Assembly (NCBI GenBank): GCA_003281505.1
Contig: QCBU01000011.1
Location: forward strand, 1-53,054
Reading direction: 5' to 3'
Origin: Prochlorococcus sp. AG-347-J14
GTDB taxonomy: Bacteria > Cyanobacteriota > Cyanobacteriia > PCC-6307 > Cyanobiaceae
DNA length: 53,054 bases
Made by a program: the position numbers and the translations under genes. Below are positions 10,174 to 18,399 of the stretch, one piece after another. The notes beneath the pieces were generated by a model, which worked only from the letters and a program-made list of their open reading frames with translations, was not told the origin of the DNA and ran no database searches. Every line of letters starts with the position of its first letter. Position 1 is the first letter of the stretch.

Positions 10174-11019
10174 TTAATAATTACTTTTCATATGTTCAAA
10201 TACTTGTCCGATTCCTTCCTGGAGGGTCGTTCTTGGTCTCCACCATTTTGTTATATATTGATTTGGTCTATTTTTCTGAGACCTTTGAACTTGATCAATC
10301 TCTTTACCTGGCTTAATTTTAATATCCAATCCTTCCCTTTTAAATAAACTTTCTACTATTGATGCTATCTCAAGAATGGTATTAGATTCAAATGAAGTTA
10401 TGTGCAAATCATCATTCGAATTGAATTCTTCGTAATGAAGCATTAATTTTTCTAGTGCTTCGCAGCAATCTTCTGCATAAAGAAACTCTCTTTCTTCTAG
10501 GCCATTAGTTAACATTTGGAATTCTCTTTCTTCAAACCCTTTTTTTATAAAATCTGTGATTACATGCGCTTTTTCCATATCTTTTTCAATACCAAAAACA
10601 TTCCAAAACTTCACTATCAATCCTGAAAGAGATTTAGTATAGAGTTCCCCCACATTTTTTAAAACTCCATAAGGAGAGAAGTTCATATTACTCATTTGAC
10701 TACTAGCGAAAACAAAACGTTTTTTGTATTTGGATAAGTAATCAAATGTATTAACCATTAGTCTTGAGTTATTGTTAATAAATTCAAAGGTATTTTGATA
10801 TTTTCTTAAATATCTAGAGCCACCAACATCGAATGCTAAAAAAAAGATGAAGTCAGATTCTTCTATGCATCTTTCTAAATAATCATTTGGTATGACTCTT
10901 AAATCTTCTTTTTCATTGTTTAATACATCAAAATTTGTAACTTCATATCCCTTCTTCACCAAGTATTCAGAAAGATAAGCTCCTACCTGCCCGGAGGATC
11001 CTAAAATAAGAACTCTCAT
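10174..11019 (-). CDS. NAD-dependent epimerase/dehydratase (extended SDR)
   Basis: A 281-residue extended short-chain dehydrogenase/reductase that acts on a nucleotide-sugar. The cofactor motif GSSGQVG is at residues 7-13, FASSQMS at about 104-110 holds the catalytic Ser, and the YxxxK pair is Y117/K121 in PYGVLKN. The sequence is shorter and more divergent than GalE. It follows the GDP-mannose 3,5-epimerase gene by 7 bases and precedes manC, so its substrate is likely a GDP-sugar derived from GDP-mannose. The exact reaction (4-reduction, epimerisation or dehydration) is not evident. Confidence 0.75.
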   Translation of the reverse strand: MRVLILGSSGQVGAYLSEYLVKKGYEVTNFDVLNNEKEDLRVIPNDYLERCIEESDFIFFLAFDVGGSRYLRKYQNTFEFINNNSRLMVNTFDYLSKYKKRFVFASSQMSNMNFSPYGVLKNVGELYTKSLSGLIVKFWNVFGIEKDMEKAHVITDFIKKGFEEREFQMLTNGLEEREFLYAEDCCEALEKLMLHYEEFNSNDDLHITSFESNTILEIASIVESLFKREGLDIKIKPGKEIDQVQRSQKNRPNQYITKWWRPRTTLQEGIGQVFEHMKSNY

Positions 11020-11026
11020 GATTTAG

Positions 11027-12037
11027 TTAAACTCTAGCTAAGTTTTTAGACTTTATTTGCTCATTAATCCACTGATAAGTTTTCAAAATACCCTCTTCTA
11101 AGGTTAGTTTATAATCCCAATTCAACTCTTGCCTTATGAGGTCATTATTTGAATTTCTTCCTCTGACGCCCAGTGGACCATCAATATGATTCTTTTTAAC
11201 CAACTTATTTGCAACTTTAGAAGTTATATCAACTAATCCATTTATAGATACCATCTCTTCCGATCCTATGTTTACAGGTCCCATAAAGTCTGATTCAACC
11301 AATCTCCTTGTAGCCTCAATGCATTCATCCACAAAAAGGAAGGATCTGGTTTGTAAACCGTCTCCCCATACCTCAATAGTTCCTCCATCCTCTGGTAAGG
11401 AAGCAATTTTTCGACATATAGCTGCAGGAGCTTTTTCTCTTCCGCCTTCCCAAGTGCCTTCTGGCCCGAATATATTATGATATCTCGCAACTCTTACGGG
11501 GATTTTATAATTTCTACTGTAAGCGAAATATAATCTCTCTGAAAATAATTTTTCCCAACCGTATTCTGAATCAGGATTAGCTGGATATGCTGAATCTTCT
11601 TTACAGTTGGGGTTGTCAGGATCTAATTGATTATGTTCAGGATACATACATGCAGATCCTGAATAAAATATTTTAGTTTTATTTATAGATAATTTTTTAT
11701 TTAGTTTTACTTGTTGATCCAAAATATTTAAATTAATAGAGACTGAATTATGCATAATGTGCGCATCATTTTCACCTGTAAAAACAAACCCTGCGCCTCC
11801 CATATCTGCTGCAAATTGATAAATGTGGTCGAAGGTAGTATTTTCTGGAGTTTTAAGAATCTCCTCAACTAAGACAATATTTCTTAGGTCACCTTGAACA
11901 AACTCGTTTGCCTTAGTTTGAGAAAATTCAGGATATTTCAAATCAACGCCTCTAACCCAAAAACCCTCATTTACAAGTCTCTTAACCATATGACTGCCAA
12001 TAAATCCCCCTGCACCAAGTACTAAAGCAGTTTTCAT
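11027..12037 (-). CDS. GDP-mannose 3,5-epimerase-like protein
   Basis: Extended SDR predicted to turn GDP-D-mannose into GDP-L-galactose and/or GDP-L-gulose. From the ATG at 12037 it has 336 residues. It resembles plant GME throughout: GAGGFIG at 8-14, SGSACMYPE at 126-134, EYGWEK at 158-163, GTWEGGREKAPAAICRK ending at 210, GDGLQTRSF, and GVRGRNSNN. The plant catalytic residues Cys145, Tyr174, Lys178 and Lys217 fall at C130, Y159, K163 and K202, all with the same offset of 15. An in-frame TTG at 12103 would add 22 non-homologous residues and is rejected as the start. Neighbours manC and a second SDR support a GDP-mannose branch. Confidence 0.85.
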   Translation of the reverse strand: MKTALVLGAGGFIGSHMVKRLVNEGFWVRGVDLKYPEFSQTKANEFVQGDLRNIVLVEEILKTPENTTFDHIYQFAADMGGAGFVFTGENDAHIMHNSVSINLNILDQQVKLNKKLSINKTKIFYSGSACMYPEHNQLDPDNPNCKEDSAYPANPDSEYGWEKLFSERLYFAYSRNYKIPVRVARYHNIFGPEGTWEGGREKAPAAICRKIASLPEDGGTIEVWGDGLQTRSFLFVDECIEATRRLVESDFMGPVNIGSEEMVSINGLVDITSKVANKLVKKNHIDGPLGVRGRNSNNDLIRQELNWDYKLTLEEGILKTYQWINEQIKSKNLARV

Positions 12038-12152
12038 TTTTAAATTCTTTGAAAAAATATAAATCAATATAGCATAATCTACTTCAAAGTTTTTTTTATT
12101 CAAAAGTTTGAATATGTAATTTGAGAAAATTATTTAAGCTGAAAAAACACTA

Positions 12153-12173
12153 TATTCAAAATAATTTTGAATA
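12153..12173. repeat. Inverted repeat, 10-bp arms
   Basis: TATTCAAAAT and ATTTTGAATA are perfect reverse complements separated by one base. It lies in the 210-base gap between the GT2 gene and the GDP-mannose 3,5-epimerase gene, about 116 bases upstream of the latter's start. It may be an operator, or a weak AT-only hairpin; no T-run follows directly on the minus strand. Confidence 0.5.
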
Positions 12174-12247
12174 AATATTTATCGAATTTTAAAAAATTAA
12201 ATTTATGGAAAATTAGTAATTATTTAGCATGAAAAATATTACAAAAT

Positions 12248-13285
12248 TCAAACAGATATTTTTCTTACAACCTTTCTAAAGCTACTAAAAGATAAAGAGT
12301 TTCTCTGCTTTGAATAAATTGATCTTCTGTGAACAAACAAAATTAGATAAATTGAAATCGGAATAAAAATAATATTAAAAAATATATTCTTAATTGATAT
12401 TTTTCTATAGTAAATAATGATTTGAATAAGATTTTTTCTTATCAAATAAATATTTTTTGGCGTGTATTTCAAGATATTGACAGTAGATAAAAATAATGAT
12501 GATTGAATTTGTAGAGAGTAAAGAAAAGTTTCGTAAAAGCTTTTTGTATTTCTTATCTTATTAAATTCAGAGCATAAAAATTCCATTTTAGCAATACTTA
12601 AATCAGGTCTCAAATAGTCCTGTGTGTGACTATCGTTTCTAGAATTTATAATTACTTTTGGAGTTGGATCATAAGCATAATTACCAAAATAATTTAATTC
12701 ATTAATAAATCTCCAATCCTCTCCTAATCTACCTTTTGTACCTTCTATAAAATATACACTTCTCCTTAAGAGGAAATCCCTGCAAATAGTTAAGCAAGAA
12801 AGGTTAAATGGAATATTCAAGAACTGAAATTTATCAGCTTTTTTTGAAGATTTACTGTAATAAGAATCTCTGAATGAACTCTTATTAATTTGTAGGGCAT
12901 CTCCATATAAAAAGTCTAAATTCTGATTTCTATTTATAATTTTTTTATCATTAAAAAGACGATTTTCAGTTAAAGCATCATCTGAATCAATAAAAATTAA
13001 ATAATCATTTTTTAAATTTTTGATAGCATAATTTCTTGCTTCACCAATTGAACATTTGCCTAAATCATAAAATTTTAAATTTAATTTATCTTTATAAGAA
13101 AAAAAAATCTCTTTTGTTTTATCAACAGATCCAGAGTCTAATAAGACAACTTCTAAGTAAAAACCTGATTTTTTCTGACTACATATACTTTCCATAGTTA
13201 TTCGAAGAGTATTTTCTGAATTTAATGTAGGTATGGCAACTGCTAAAGTTTTATTATTTTTTAAAAAAGAAAATTCATTTGGCAT
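12248..13285 (-). CDS. Glycosyltransferase family 2
   Basis: Predicted inverting GT-A glycosyltransferase of surface-glycan synthesis, 345 residues. The N-terminal strand LAVAIPTLNSENTLRITMES is typical of GT2, LDSGSVDKT follows at about 49-57, and the metal/nucleotide-binding DSDD is at 100-103. The C-terminus holds a hydrophobic segment near 305-320 (FFNIIFIPISIYLILF) that probably anchors it to the cytoplasmic membrane, then a basic tail. It follows the epimerase gene at 13300 by 14 bases, likely co-transcribed. Donor and acceptor are unknown. Confidence 0.82.
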   Translation of the reverse strand: MPNEFSFLKNNKTLAVAIPTLNSENTLRITMESICSQKKSGFYLEVVLLDSGSVDKTKEIFFSYKDKLNLKFYDLGKCSIGEARNYAIKNLKNDYLIFIDSDDALTENRLFNDKKIINRNQNLDFLYGDALQINKSSFRDSYYSKSSKKADKFQFLNIPFNLSCLTICRDFLLRRSVYFIEGTKGRLGEDWRFINELNYFGNYAYDPTPKVIINSRNDSHTQDYLRPDLSIAKMEFLCSEFNKIRNTKSFYETFLYSLQIQSSLFLSTVNILKYTPKNIYLIRKNLIQIIIYYRKISIKNIFFNIIFIPISIYLILFVHRRSIYSKQRNSLSFSSFRKVVRKISV

Positions 13286-13299
13286 AGAATTGATGTTAC

Positions 13300-14247
13300 T
13301 TACCTAAAAATATTTTTTTTATTAGAAGTTAAATAATCTAAAGTATTTATAATTCCTTGTTTTATTGATACGCTGGGACTCCATCCAAATGAACTAGCTT
13401 TAGAAATATCTAAGTGAACTAATGGAGAATCTCCTATCCATCCTCTTTTTGAACCTGTGTATTTAAATTCTATATTATTTAATTCTAAATATTGACAAAC
13501 TATTTTTGCAAGTTGATTAATATCCATAATCTCTTTATGACCAAGATTAAATATCTGGGATTTTTTATTATGTTCTTTCAATTTAAGAATTCCCTTAATA
13601 CCATCTGAAACATCTAAAAAAGATTTTCTTTGCAATCCATCGCCTAATATCTCCAATTGATAAGGATTATTCCTCAATTTCTTATAGAAATCATAAATAA
13701 CCCCATGAGAATAACCATAACCTATCCATGAAACAAATCTAAAAATTGTACTTTGAAAATCAGAATATTCCGAATATGCTTGAATAAATGCCTCTCCTGA
13801 CAACTTACTTGCACCATAAATTGAAGTTTGTATTAAAGGTGCAGTTTCCTTAGTTGGATAAGTTTCTGGCTCTCCATAAACAGTGGCGCTGCTAGCAAAT
13901 ATTAGATGTTTACAATTATTTTTCTTTGCATAATCACAAACAGATTTAGTCACCAATACATTTTGTTCTAAATCTATATTTCTATCTTTGAGCCCACCTC
14001 TTACATCAGCGTTTGCGGAGAAATGAAAGATGTATTCTAAATTATCTAATACAGGCCAATCTTTTATATCTGATAATAAATTTAATTGATAAAATTTCAA
14101 AAGAGGATGGTTAATAGGTATGTTAGCTAATCTTCCTGTAGAAAGATTATCAAAAACATATACTTTATATATATCTAATTTTAAAAGCTCATTAACTAGA
14201 TTTGAGCCTATAAATCCTGCACCACCAGTAACAAGAACTTGATTCAT
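13300..14247 (-). CDS. NAD-dependent nucleotide-sugar 4-epimerase-like (GalE/SDR family)
   Basis: A 315-residue extended SDR. GGAGFIG at residues 8-14 binds NAD, ASSATVYGE at 118-126 holds the catalytic Ser/Thr, and the YxxxK pair is Y144/K148 in SIYGASK. The C-terminal FGWSPSVSIKQGI is the usual SDR tail. It resembles UDP-glucose and UDP-GlcNAc 4-epimerases more than dehydratases. A separate full GalE is encoded at 29116-30204, so this one probably has another substrate. It sits between two GT2 genes on the minus strand. Confidence 0.8.
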   Translation of the reverse strand: MNQVLVTGGAGFIGSNLVNELLKLDIYKVYVFDNLSTGRLANIPINHPLLKFYQLNLLSDIKDWPVLDNLEYIFHFSANADVRGGLKDRNIDLEQNVLVTKSVCDYAKKNNCKHLIFASSATVYGEPETYPTKETAPLIQTSIYGASKLSGEAFIQAYSEYSDFQSTIFRFVSWIGYGYSHGVIYDFYKKLRNNPYQLEILGDGLQRKSFLDVSDGIKGILKLKEHNKKSQIFNLGHKEIMDINQLAKIVCQYLELNNIEFKYTGSKRGWIGDSPLVHLDISKASSFGWSPSVSIKQGIINTLDYLTSNKKNIFR

Positions 14248-14270
14248 TAATAGCTATATTTTTAATAATT

Positions 14271-14306
14271 TTAATATATCTAAAAAGATTATTTAGATAA
14301 TATTAA
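14271..14306. repeat. Long AT-rich stem-loop between GT2 and epimerase genes
   Basis: The left arm 14271-14284 and right arm 14292-14306 pair over 14 bases with one bulged A, around a 7-base loop (aagatta). The inner 8 bp (TATCTAAA/TTTAGATA) are perfect. It lies in the 93-base gap after the GT2 stop at 14341. It could be an RNA processing or attenuation hairpin, or a protein-binding site. It is not a classical terminator because the stem has almost no GC and no clean T-run follows. Confidence 0.5.
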
Positions 14307-14340
14307 ATTGATTAGAAAAATAATGAATCAACTTGAAAAT

Positions 14341-15267
14341 TTATCGTCTTAAAATCCTTTTTGTAATATTTATAGAATTCAAATGAAAAAATGAATAAAT
14401 TTTTCTTCCAAAAAGTGATAAAAAATATATCCCCAAATTTAAAAAATACTCATTAGTAAATTGAAATTTACTCAAATTTAATATTTTCCTTGCAATCTTG
14501 GATTTGTTGATTCTGATAAGCTTGGTAGCAATCTTCCTTTTTAAAATTAGATCGACATCACTATATAAACCACAAAATTTTCTATATATGATAATTTCTG
14601 TCTTAATATAATCTTTTAATCTTCCGCCCAATCTGGCACCCTGATGATTTCTTATAAAAGTAAGCGATTTATTATTGAAATAGAAATCATTAATTTTTGA
14701 TAATCGTAGATAAAATTCATAGTCTTCACCAGTAATAATTTTATTATCAAAACCATGTATTTCCTTAGCAATTTTTACGTTAATTATTGGATTACTCGCA
14801 GAACCAGTAAAATCTCCCCTTTGTAAAAGAAGTGATCTAAGATCTGAATTAGGATCAATTATTCTTTTTGAATAAATTCTTTTATAGTTAACTTCTTTAA
14901 AAAATTTAAATCCTGAATACCACAGAGCTATATCCTTATTATTAATTTTTTTTAAAAAATTTAAAAACTCCTGAACTTTATTTTTATCCCAAAAATCATC
15001 ATCATCCAAAAAACCTAAATATTTAGTATTTACCATATTTAAAGCAAGATTTCTCTGTTCTGAAATTGATATCGGTTTGTGTCTTTTATAGAGTATATTT
15101 TTGTAATTTTTCTGATAATCATGAATTATATTTTCGGTAACAGAATCTGATCCATTATCTAAAATTAAAATGTTAAAATCATTATTTGACTGATTACATA
15201 GACTATTTATTGACTCCCTTAAGAATTTTGGTCTATTAAAAGTAGTTATGCATGCAGTTAATTTCAT
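14341..15267 (-). CDS. Glycosyltransferase family 2
   Basis: Predicted GT-A glycosyltransferase, 308 residues. It opens MKLTACITTFNRPKFLRESI, the GT2 start pattern, with LDNGSDS at about 36-42, and the nucleotide-binding DDDD at 88-91 in GFLDDDDFWD. A GEDYEFYLRL stretch near residue 185 supplies the usual acidic acceptor-side residue. The tail is basic and weakly hydrophobic without a clear membrane helix. It follows the NUDIX gene by 32 bases on the minus strand. Donor and acceptor are unknown. Confidence 0.82.
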   Translation of the reverse strand: MKLTACITTFNRPKFLRESINSLCNQSNNDFNILILDNGSDSVTENIIHDYQKNYKNILYKRHKPISISEQRNLALNMVNTKYLGFLDDDDFWDKNKVQEFLNFLKKINNKDIALWYSGFKFFKEVNYKRIYSKRIIDPNSDLRSLLLQRGDFTGSASNPIINVKIAKEIHGFDNKIITGEDYEFYLRLSKINDFYFNNKSLTFIRNHQGARLGGRLKDYIKTEIIIYRKFCGLYSDVDLILKRKIATKLIRINKSKIARKILNLSKFQFTNEYFLNLGIYFLSLFGRKIYSFFHLNSINITKRILRR

Positions 15268-15299
15268 GAAATATTAGATAAATAAATATTCTTATAAAT

Positions 15300-15899
15300 T
15301 TAAATTAAATATAAACCAATAATTGCAGAGGAGGCTAGTAAAGAAAAGTATTTTTTTATTTTCTCACGTCCCATCCAAAAGAAGTATGACTCTTCTAGCT
15401 CACCCTCCACAAATGAGGTAAATGGTTGAAGCCTATCTAAAAATATTGATTTAAAAAAATAGCCTTTAAATTCACTACGCAATGGATCCATGTAGCAGGA
15501 TCCAAGCTGAATTAAATTAATATTATTTATTCCCAACTCTTCTTTCATTTCTCTTTCAGCTGCTTTTATTGGCGTTTCATTCTGATCTATTGCACCTCCT
15601 GGAAATTCCAAAATATAATCTTTACATCCAATCCTATATCTTAATTGAAACAAAAACTGTTCAAGTTCATTTATTAAAATTACTTGAGAAAAACTCTGCC
15701 TATTTATTCTTGAATAGAGTGTATGGCTATTTGATCCTGTTTTTATTTTTGATTCTAAAAGTTCTAAATATTTACTATTTTTATAAATAATTTTTTCTTC
15801 TTTTATTTCTCGTTTAGATGGTATCTTAAATTTAAATTCTTCATTTAAAGCTATTAATAAACTTTCTTGATAAGTTTGACCAATTTCTTTCATTTGCAT
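15300..15899 (-). CDS. NUDIX hydrolase
   Basis: A 199-residue NUDIX pyrophosphohydrolase. The full Nudix box runs from G102 to I124: G102, E108, R116, E117, E120, E121, G123. The N-terminal extension of about 80 residues and the upstream strand YILEFPGGAID resemble ADP-ribose or sugar-nucleotide pyrophosphatases. Its 5' end overlaps the end of the preceding glycosyltransferase gene by 59 bases (53 if the second ATG at 15893 is used). Within a nucleotide-sugar cluster it may hydrolyse an NDP-sugar or a side product; the substrate cannot be read from sequence. Confidence 0.85.
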   Translation of the reverse strand: MQMKEIGQTYQESLLIALNEEFKFKIPSKREIKEEKIIYKNSKYLELLESKIKTGSNSHTLYSRINRQSFSQVILINELEQFLFQLRYRIGCKDYILEFPGGAIDQNETPIKAAEREMKEELGINNINLIQLGSCYMDPLRSEFKGYFFKSIFLDRLQPFTSFVEGELEESYFFWMGREKIKKYFSLLASSAIIGLYLI

Positions 15900-17070
15900 A
15901 CTTAAAAGCCCTATTAATTTTATCAGTATGGTATTCTTCTTTTTTTTCTAAAATTTTTTTTATAGAAGAAACTAAATTTTGTGAATCTTCAGGTATAAAA
16001 TACTCAGCTAAATTTTCTTCTTTAGCAAGTCGTCCCATTTCAGAAACATTTGATACTAGTGCAAGTTTAGAATGTGTAAAAGCTCCTTTCATTAATGGTC
16101 CTGACCCCCCACTGTAATGTGATAGGTAAGGAAGAATTGCGAAGTCAGCCTTTTGATATACACAACTTATTAATTCAAAGGGTAAATATGAGTTGTGAAT
16201 TACTAAATTTTTGGAGGCTCCATTCAATATTTTTCTTGAAAGTTTTTCTTCATCATGTCCAACTATCCATAAGTAAGGATCATCTGGTTTATTAAAATAT
16301 TTGTTCCAAACAGATGTTATAAATAGATGGCCCTTATCTTTTCTAATATTTCCAAATAAAAGAAATATTTTCTTTTTATTTTTTGGATAATTTATTAATT
16401 CTTTTACAAAATTGTAAGTCAATTCTTTTTCGGAAAATTTTCTTACAATTCCTCCCCCTCCATCCTCAATAACTATTATATTTTCTTTTTTAAAAGATAA
16501 TTGTTTCGAAAGTAAATTTTTATGCCATTCGCCTAAACAGCTTATTTTTATATCGAATATATTTAATGAAAATTTAAAAATAAAAGATTGAATCAACTTC
16601 AAAATTTTAAAAAAATTTATTTCTTGATTATGGAAACGATATTCAAAATTAGGCGCATTTACTTGAACAGTTATCTTGCCTTTCCATCTCAATATTTTTA
16701 AAATAATTAATAAAATTGAAACACAAGAATATTCACAATCTAATATTATTAATTTATTAAAGTTTTTTCTTAAACCAACAAATCTTATAATAGTTATAAA
16801 ACACAAAAATAAATAAAGAAACAAACCTTTAATAGAATAAATATTAAAATTTAAATTTGATGTATTTTCTTTCCCGAAATATCTATAAACTTTTGCAGCA
16901 GAAATAATATTAACTTTACATTTAAAGTTTCTTAATTCATTAAATAAGGATTTTGTATAAATATAATAATGCCCCTTTCTATAAGGAGTAGGTTGAATAA
17001 TAGCTATTTTCAATTTAAAAAAAGATTTTTTACATTTTAATAAATTCTGAGGCATCCTTTTGGAAAACAT
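15841..17070 (-). CDS. Glycosyltransferase, GT-B fold (GT4-like)
   Basis: About 409 residues. The conserved Rossmann start KIAIIQPTPYRKGHYYIYT, a hydrophobic stretch near 90-125, LLFGNIRKDKGHLFIT in the donor domain, and ADFAILPYLSHYSGGSGPLMKG are typical of GT4-like enzymes. The start is uncertain: ATG at 17070 is chosen, but ATG at 17055 or TTG at 17013, just before the conserved strand, is equally possible. No good Shine-Dalgarno sequence marks any of them. It follows the nucleotide-sugar dehydrogenase gene and overlaps the NUDIX gene, so it is probably part of one operon. Substrate unknown. Confidence 0.75.
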   Translation of the reverse strand: MFSKRMPQNLLKCKKSFFKLKIAIIQPTPYRKGHYYIYTKSLFNELRNFKCKVNIISAAKVYRYFGKENTSNLNFNIYSIKGLFLYLFLCFITIIRFVGLRKNFNKLIILDCEYSCVSILLIILKILRWKGKITVQVNAPNFEYRFHNQEINFFKILKLIQSFIFKFSLNIFDIKISCLGEWHKNLLSKQLSFKKENIIVIEDGGGGIVRKFSEKELTYNFVKELINYPKNKKKIFLLFGNIRKDKGHLFITSVWNKYFNKPDDPYLWIVGHDEEKLSRKILNGASKNLVIHNSYLPFELISCVYQKADFAILPYLSHYSGGSGPLMKGAFTHSKLALVSNVSEMGRLAKEENLAEYFIPEDSQNLVSSIKKILEKKEEYHTDKINRAFKYANERNWSNLSRKFINSFK

Positions 17071-17131
17071 CAAAGTTGAATTTTCTAATAAGTGGTAAAT
17101 CTTGAATTATTATTTTTTTTAAAATTAACAT
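17030..17131 (-). CDS. Possible 33-residue small protein or gene remnant
   Basis: An ATG at 17131 lies 3 bases after the dehydrogenase stop and opens a 33-codon frame ending at 17030. The product begins MLILKKIIIQDLPLI and ends ASEFIKM. It overlaps the 5' end of the glycosyltransferase only if that gene starts at 17070 or 17055; if it starts at TTG 17013 the three genes fit end to end. I do not recognise it. The hydrophobic/basic start could be the N-terminal stub of a lost gene. This is a weak call based on spacing alone. Confidence 0.25.
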   Translation of the reverse strand: MLILKKIIIQDLPLIRKFNFDVFQKDASEFIKM

Positions 17132-17134
17132 AAT

Positions 17135-18373
17135 TTATTCCCAAATATCTAAATAAAAATAATTAAGATTTTTTTCTTTGATTATTTTCTTTACTATTTT
17201 TAATTTAATTTGGTCTCTACTAAAATTTAATAAGAAAATATCGCCAATTACTTTTGAGTTTAAATTGAATTCTTCTAAGCCTAAATCTTTTTTATTAGAA
17301 ACATCTGGATCAAAGTAGAAAACTTTATAATTTTTTGAAAGTTTTAGAGATATTGAATAAGATTGTGATTCTTCTAAAAGATAACTTCCATCTTTATAGG
17401 TCAATCCAACAACTAATACATTATCTAAATTCTTATTATTACAAAATTGAATAATTTTTTTTACATAGTAATCTGGCAATTTACTATTAAAAATCTCATT
17501 CTGAATTGGCAAATAATATTCCAATCCCTCTGCTCTATTAATTACTTGCTGTATTGCTCTATTATCTCTAGGGAAACAAGGTCCTCCAAAACCTAAACCT
17601 TTATTTAAATACTTTTTACCAATCCTACTATCGGAACCAATTGCAGAAAGAACATCTTTTGCAGAACAATTGTCAATATTCTCGGAAGCAATTCCTATAG
17701 CGTTAGCAAAACTAATTTTTGAGGTTATGTATGAATTTATAGAAATTTTTGCCATTTCAGCACTTTCTATACTCATTCTTCTTATTGGAATATTTTTATT
17801 ATTTATTAGTGTCATCATGGCCTCAATATGGATATCTGCAGAGTGGGGAATATCTTCTCCAACCAAAAGAAAATCAGGATTTTTTAAATCATTTAATACT
17901 GAACCTAAAGCAATGAATTCTGGAGAATAACAAAATTTTATTTTTGATATTTTTTCATTTTTTATTCTTATTTTAGAAATCAATTTCAACCTAGTATCAC
18001 CCGGTAAAACAGTCGAGGTTATTACAATTAACTTATTTTCACAACAAGAATTAACATCCCTTATGTTTAAAATTACATTCTCTAGATATTTAGTATCAAA
18101 TGTACCATCCTTTAAAGAAGGTGTGGGCACTATTACATAAATTACATCTGATTCCTCTATCACTCGTGATGTATTATCTAAAATTTTAAAATTTTCAAAA
18201 CCTAGATTTATTTCATCTTGCAAGCCTGTTTCTGAAACTGGAGCAATTTTTTTACGTAAATAATTTCTTACATTTTTATCTATATCAAAACCAAATACTT
18301 TATTTCCGGCCGCAGCAAAAGCAGCAAACATCGAGCAACCTAACTTCCCTAATCCGATAACACCAATATTCAT
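17135..18373 (-). CDS. UDP-glucose/GDP-mannose 6-dehydrogenase family protein
   Basis: NAD-dependent oxidation of a nucleotide-hexose to its uronic acid, four-electron type, 412 residues. The Rossmann motif GLGKLG is at residues 7-12, STVLPGDT follows at about 115-122, and the catalytic Cys is C266 in GFGGPCFPRDN. The C-terminal domain is present but divergent. It is one of three members of this family in the window; the other two look like UDP-glucose dehydrogenase (27683-29119) and UDP-ManNAc dehydrogenase (43688-44926), so its substrate may differ. It follows the initiating transferase gene by 26 bases. Confidence 0.8.
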   Translation of the reverse strand: MNIGVIGLGKLGCSMFAAFAAAGNKVFGFDIDKNVRNYLRKKIAPVSETGLQDEINLGFENFKILDNTSRVIEESDVIYVIVPTPSLKDGTFDTKYLENVILNIRDVNSCCENKLIVITSTVLPGDTRLKLISKIRIKNEKISKIKFCYSPEFIALGSVLNDLKNPDFLLVGEDIPHSADIHIEAMMTLINNKNIPIRRMSIESAEMAKISINSYITSKISFANAIGIASENIDNCSAKDVLSAIGSDSRIGKKYLNKGLGFGGPCFPRDNRAIQQVINRAEGLEYYLPIQNEIFNSKLPDYYVKKIIQFCNNKNLDNVLVVGLTYKDGSYLLEESQSYSISLKLSKNYKVFYFDPDVSNKKDLGLEEFNLNSKVIGDIFLLNFSRDQIKLKIVKKIIKEKNLNYFYLDIWE

Positions 18374-18399
18374 AAAATTAACTTGTCATGTTAAAAAAT

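Noticed and set aside
11272..11490. Minus-strand 72-codon frame inside the epimerase gene, and a plus-strand frame at 11268-11480
   Set aside because: Both lie wholly inside a well-conserved gene and their products show no family pattern.
12038..12103. N-terminal extension of the GDP-mannose 3,5-epimerase from a TTG at 12103
   Set aside because: The 22 extra residues have no counterpart in the family, and an ATG at 12037 lies right before the conserved NAD-binding strand.
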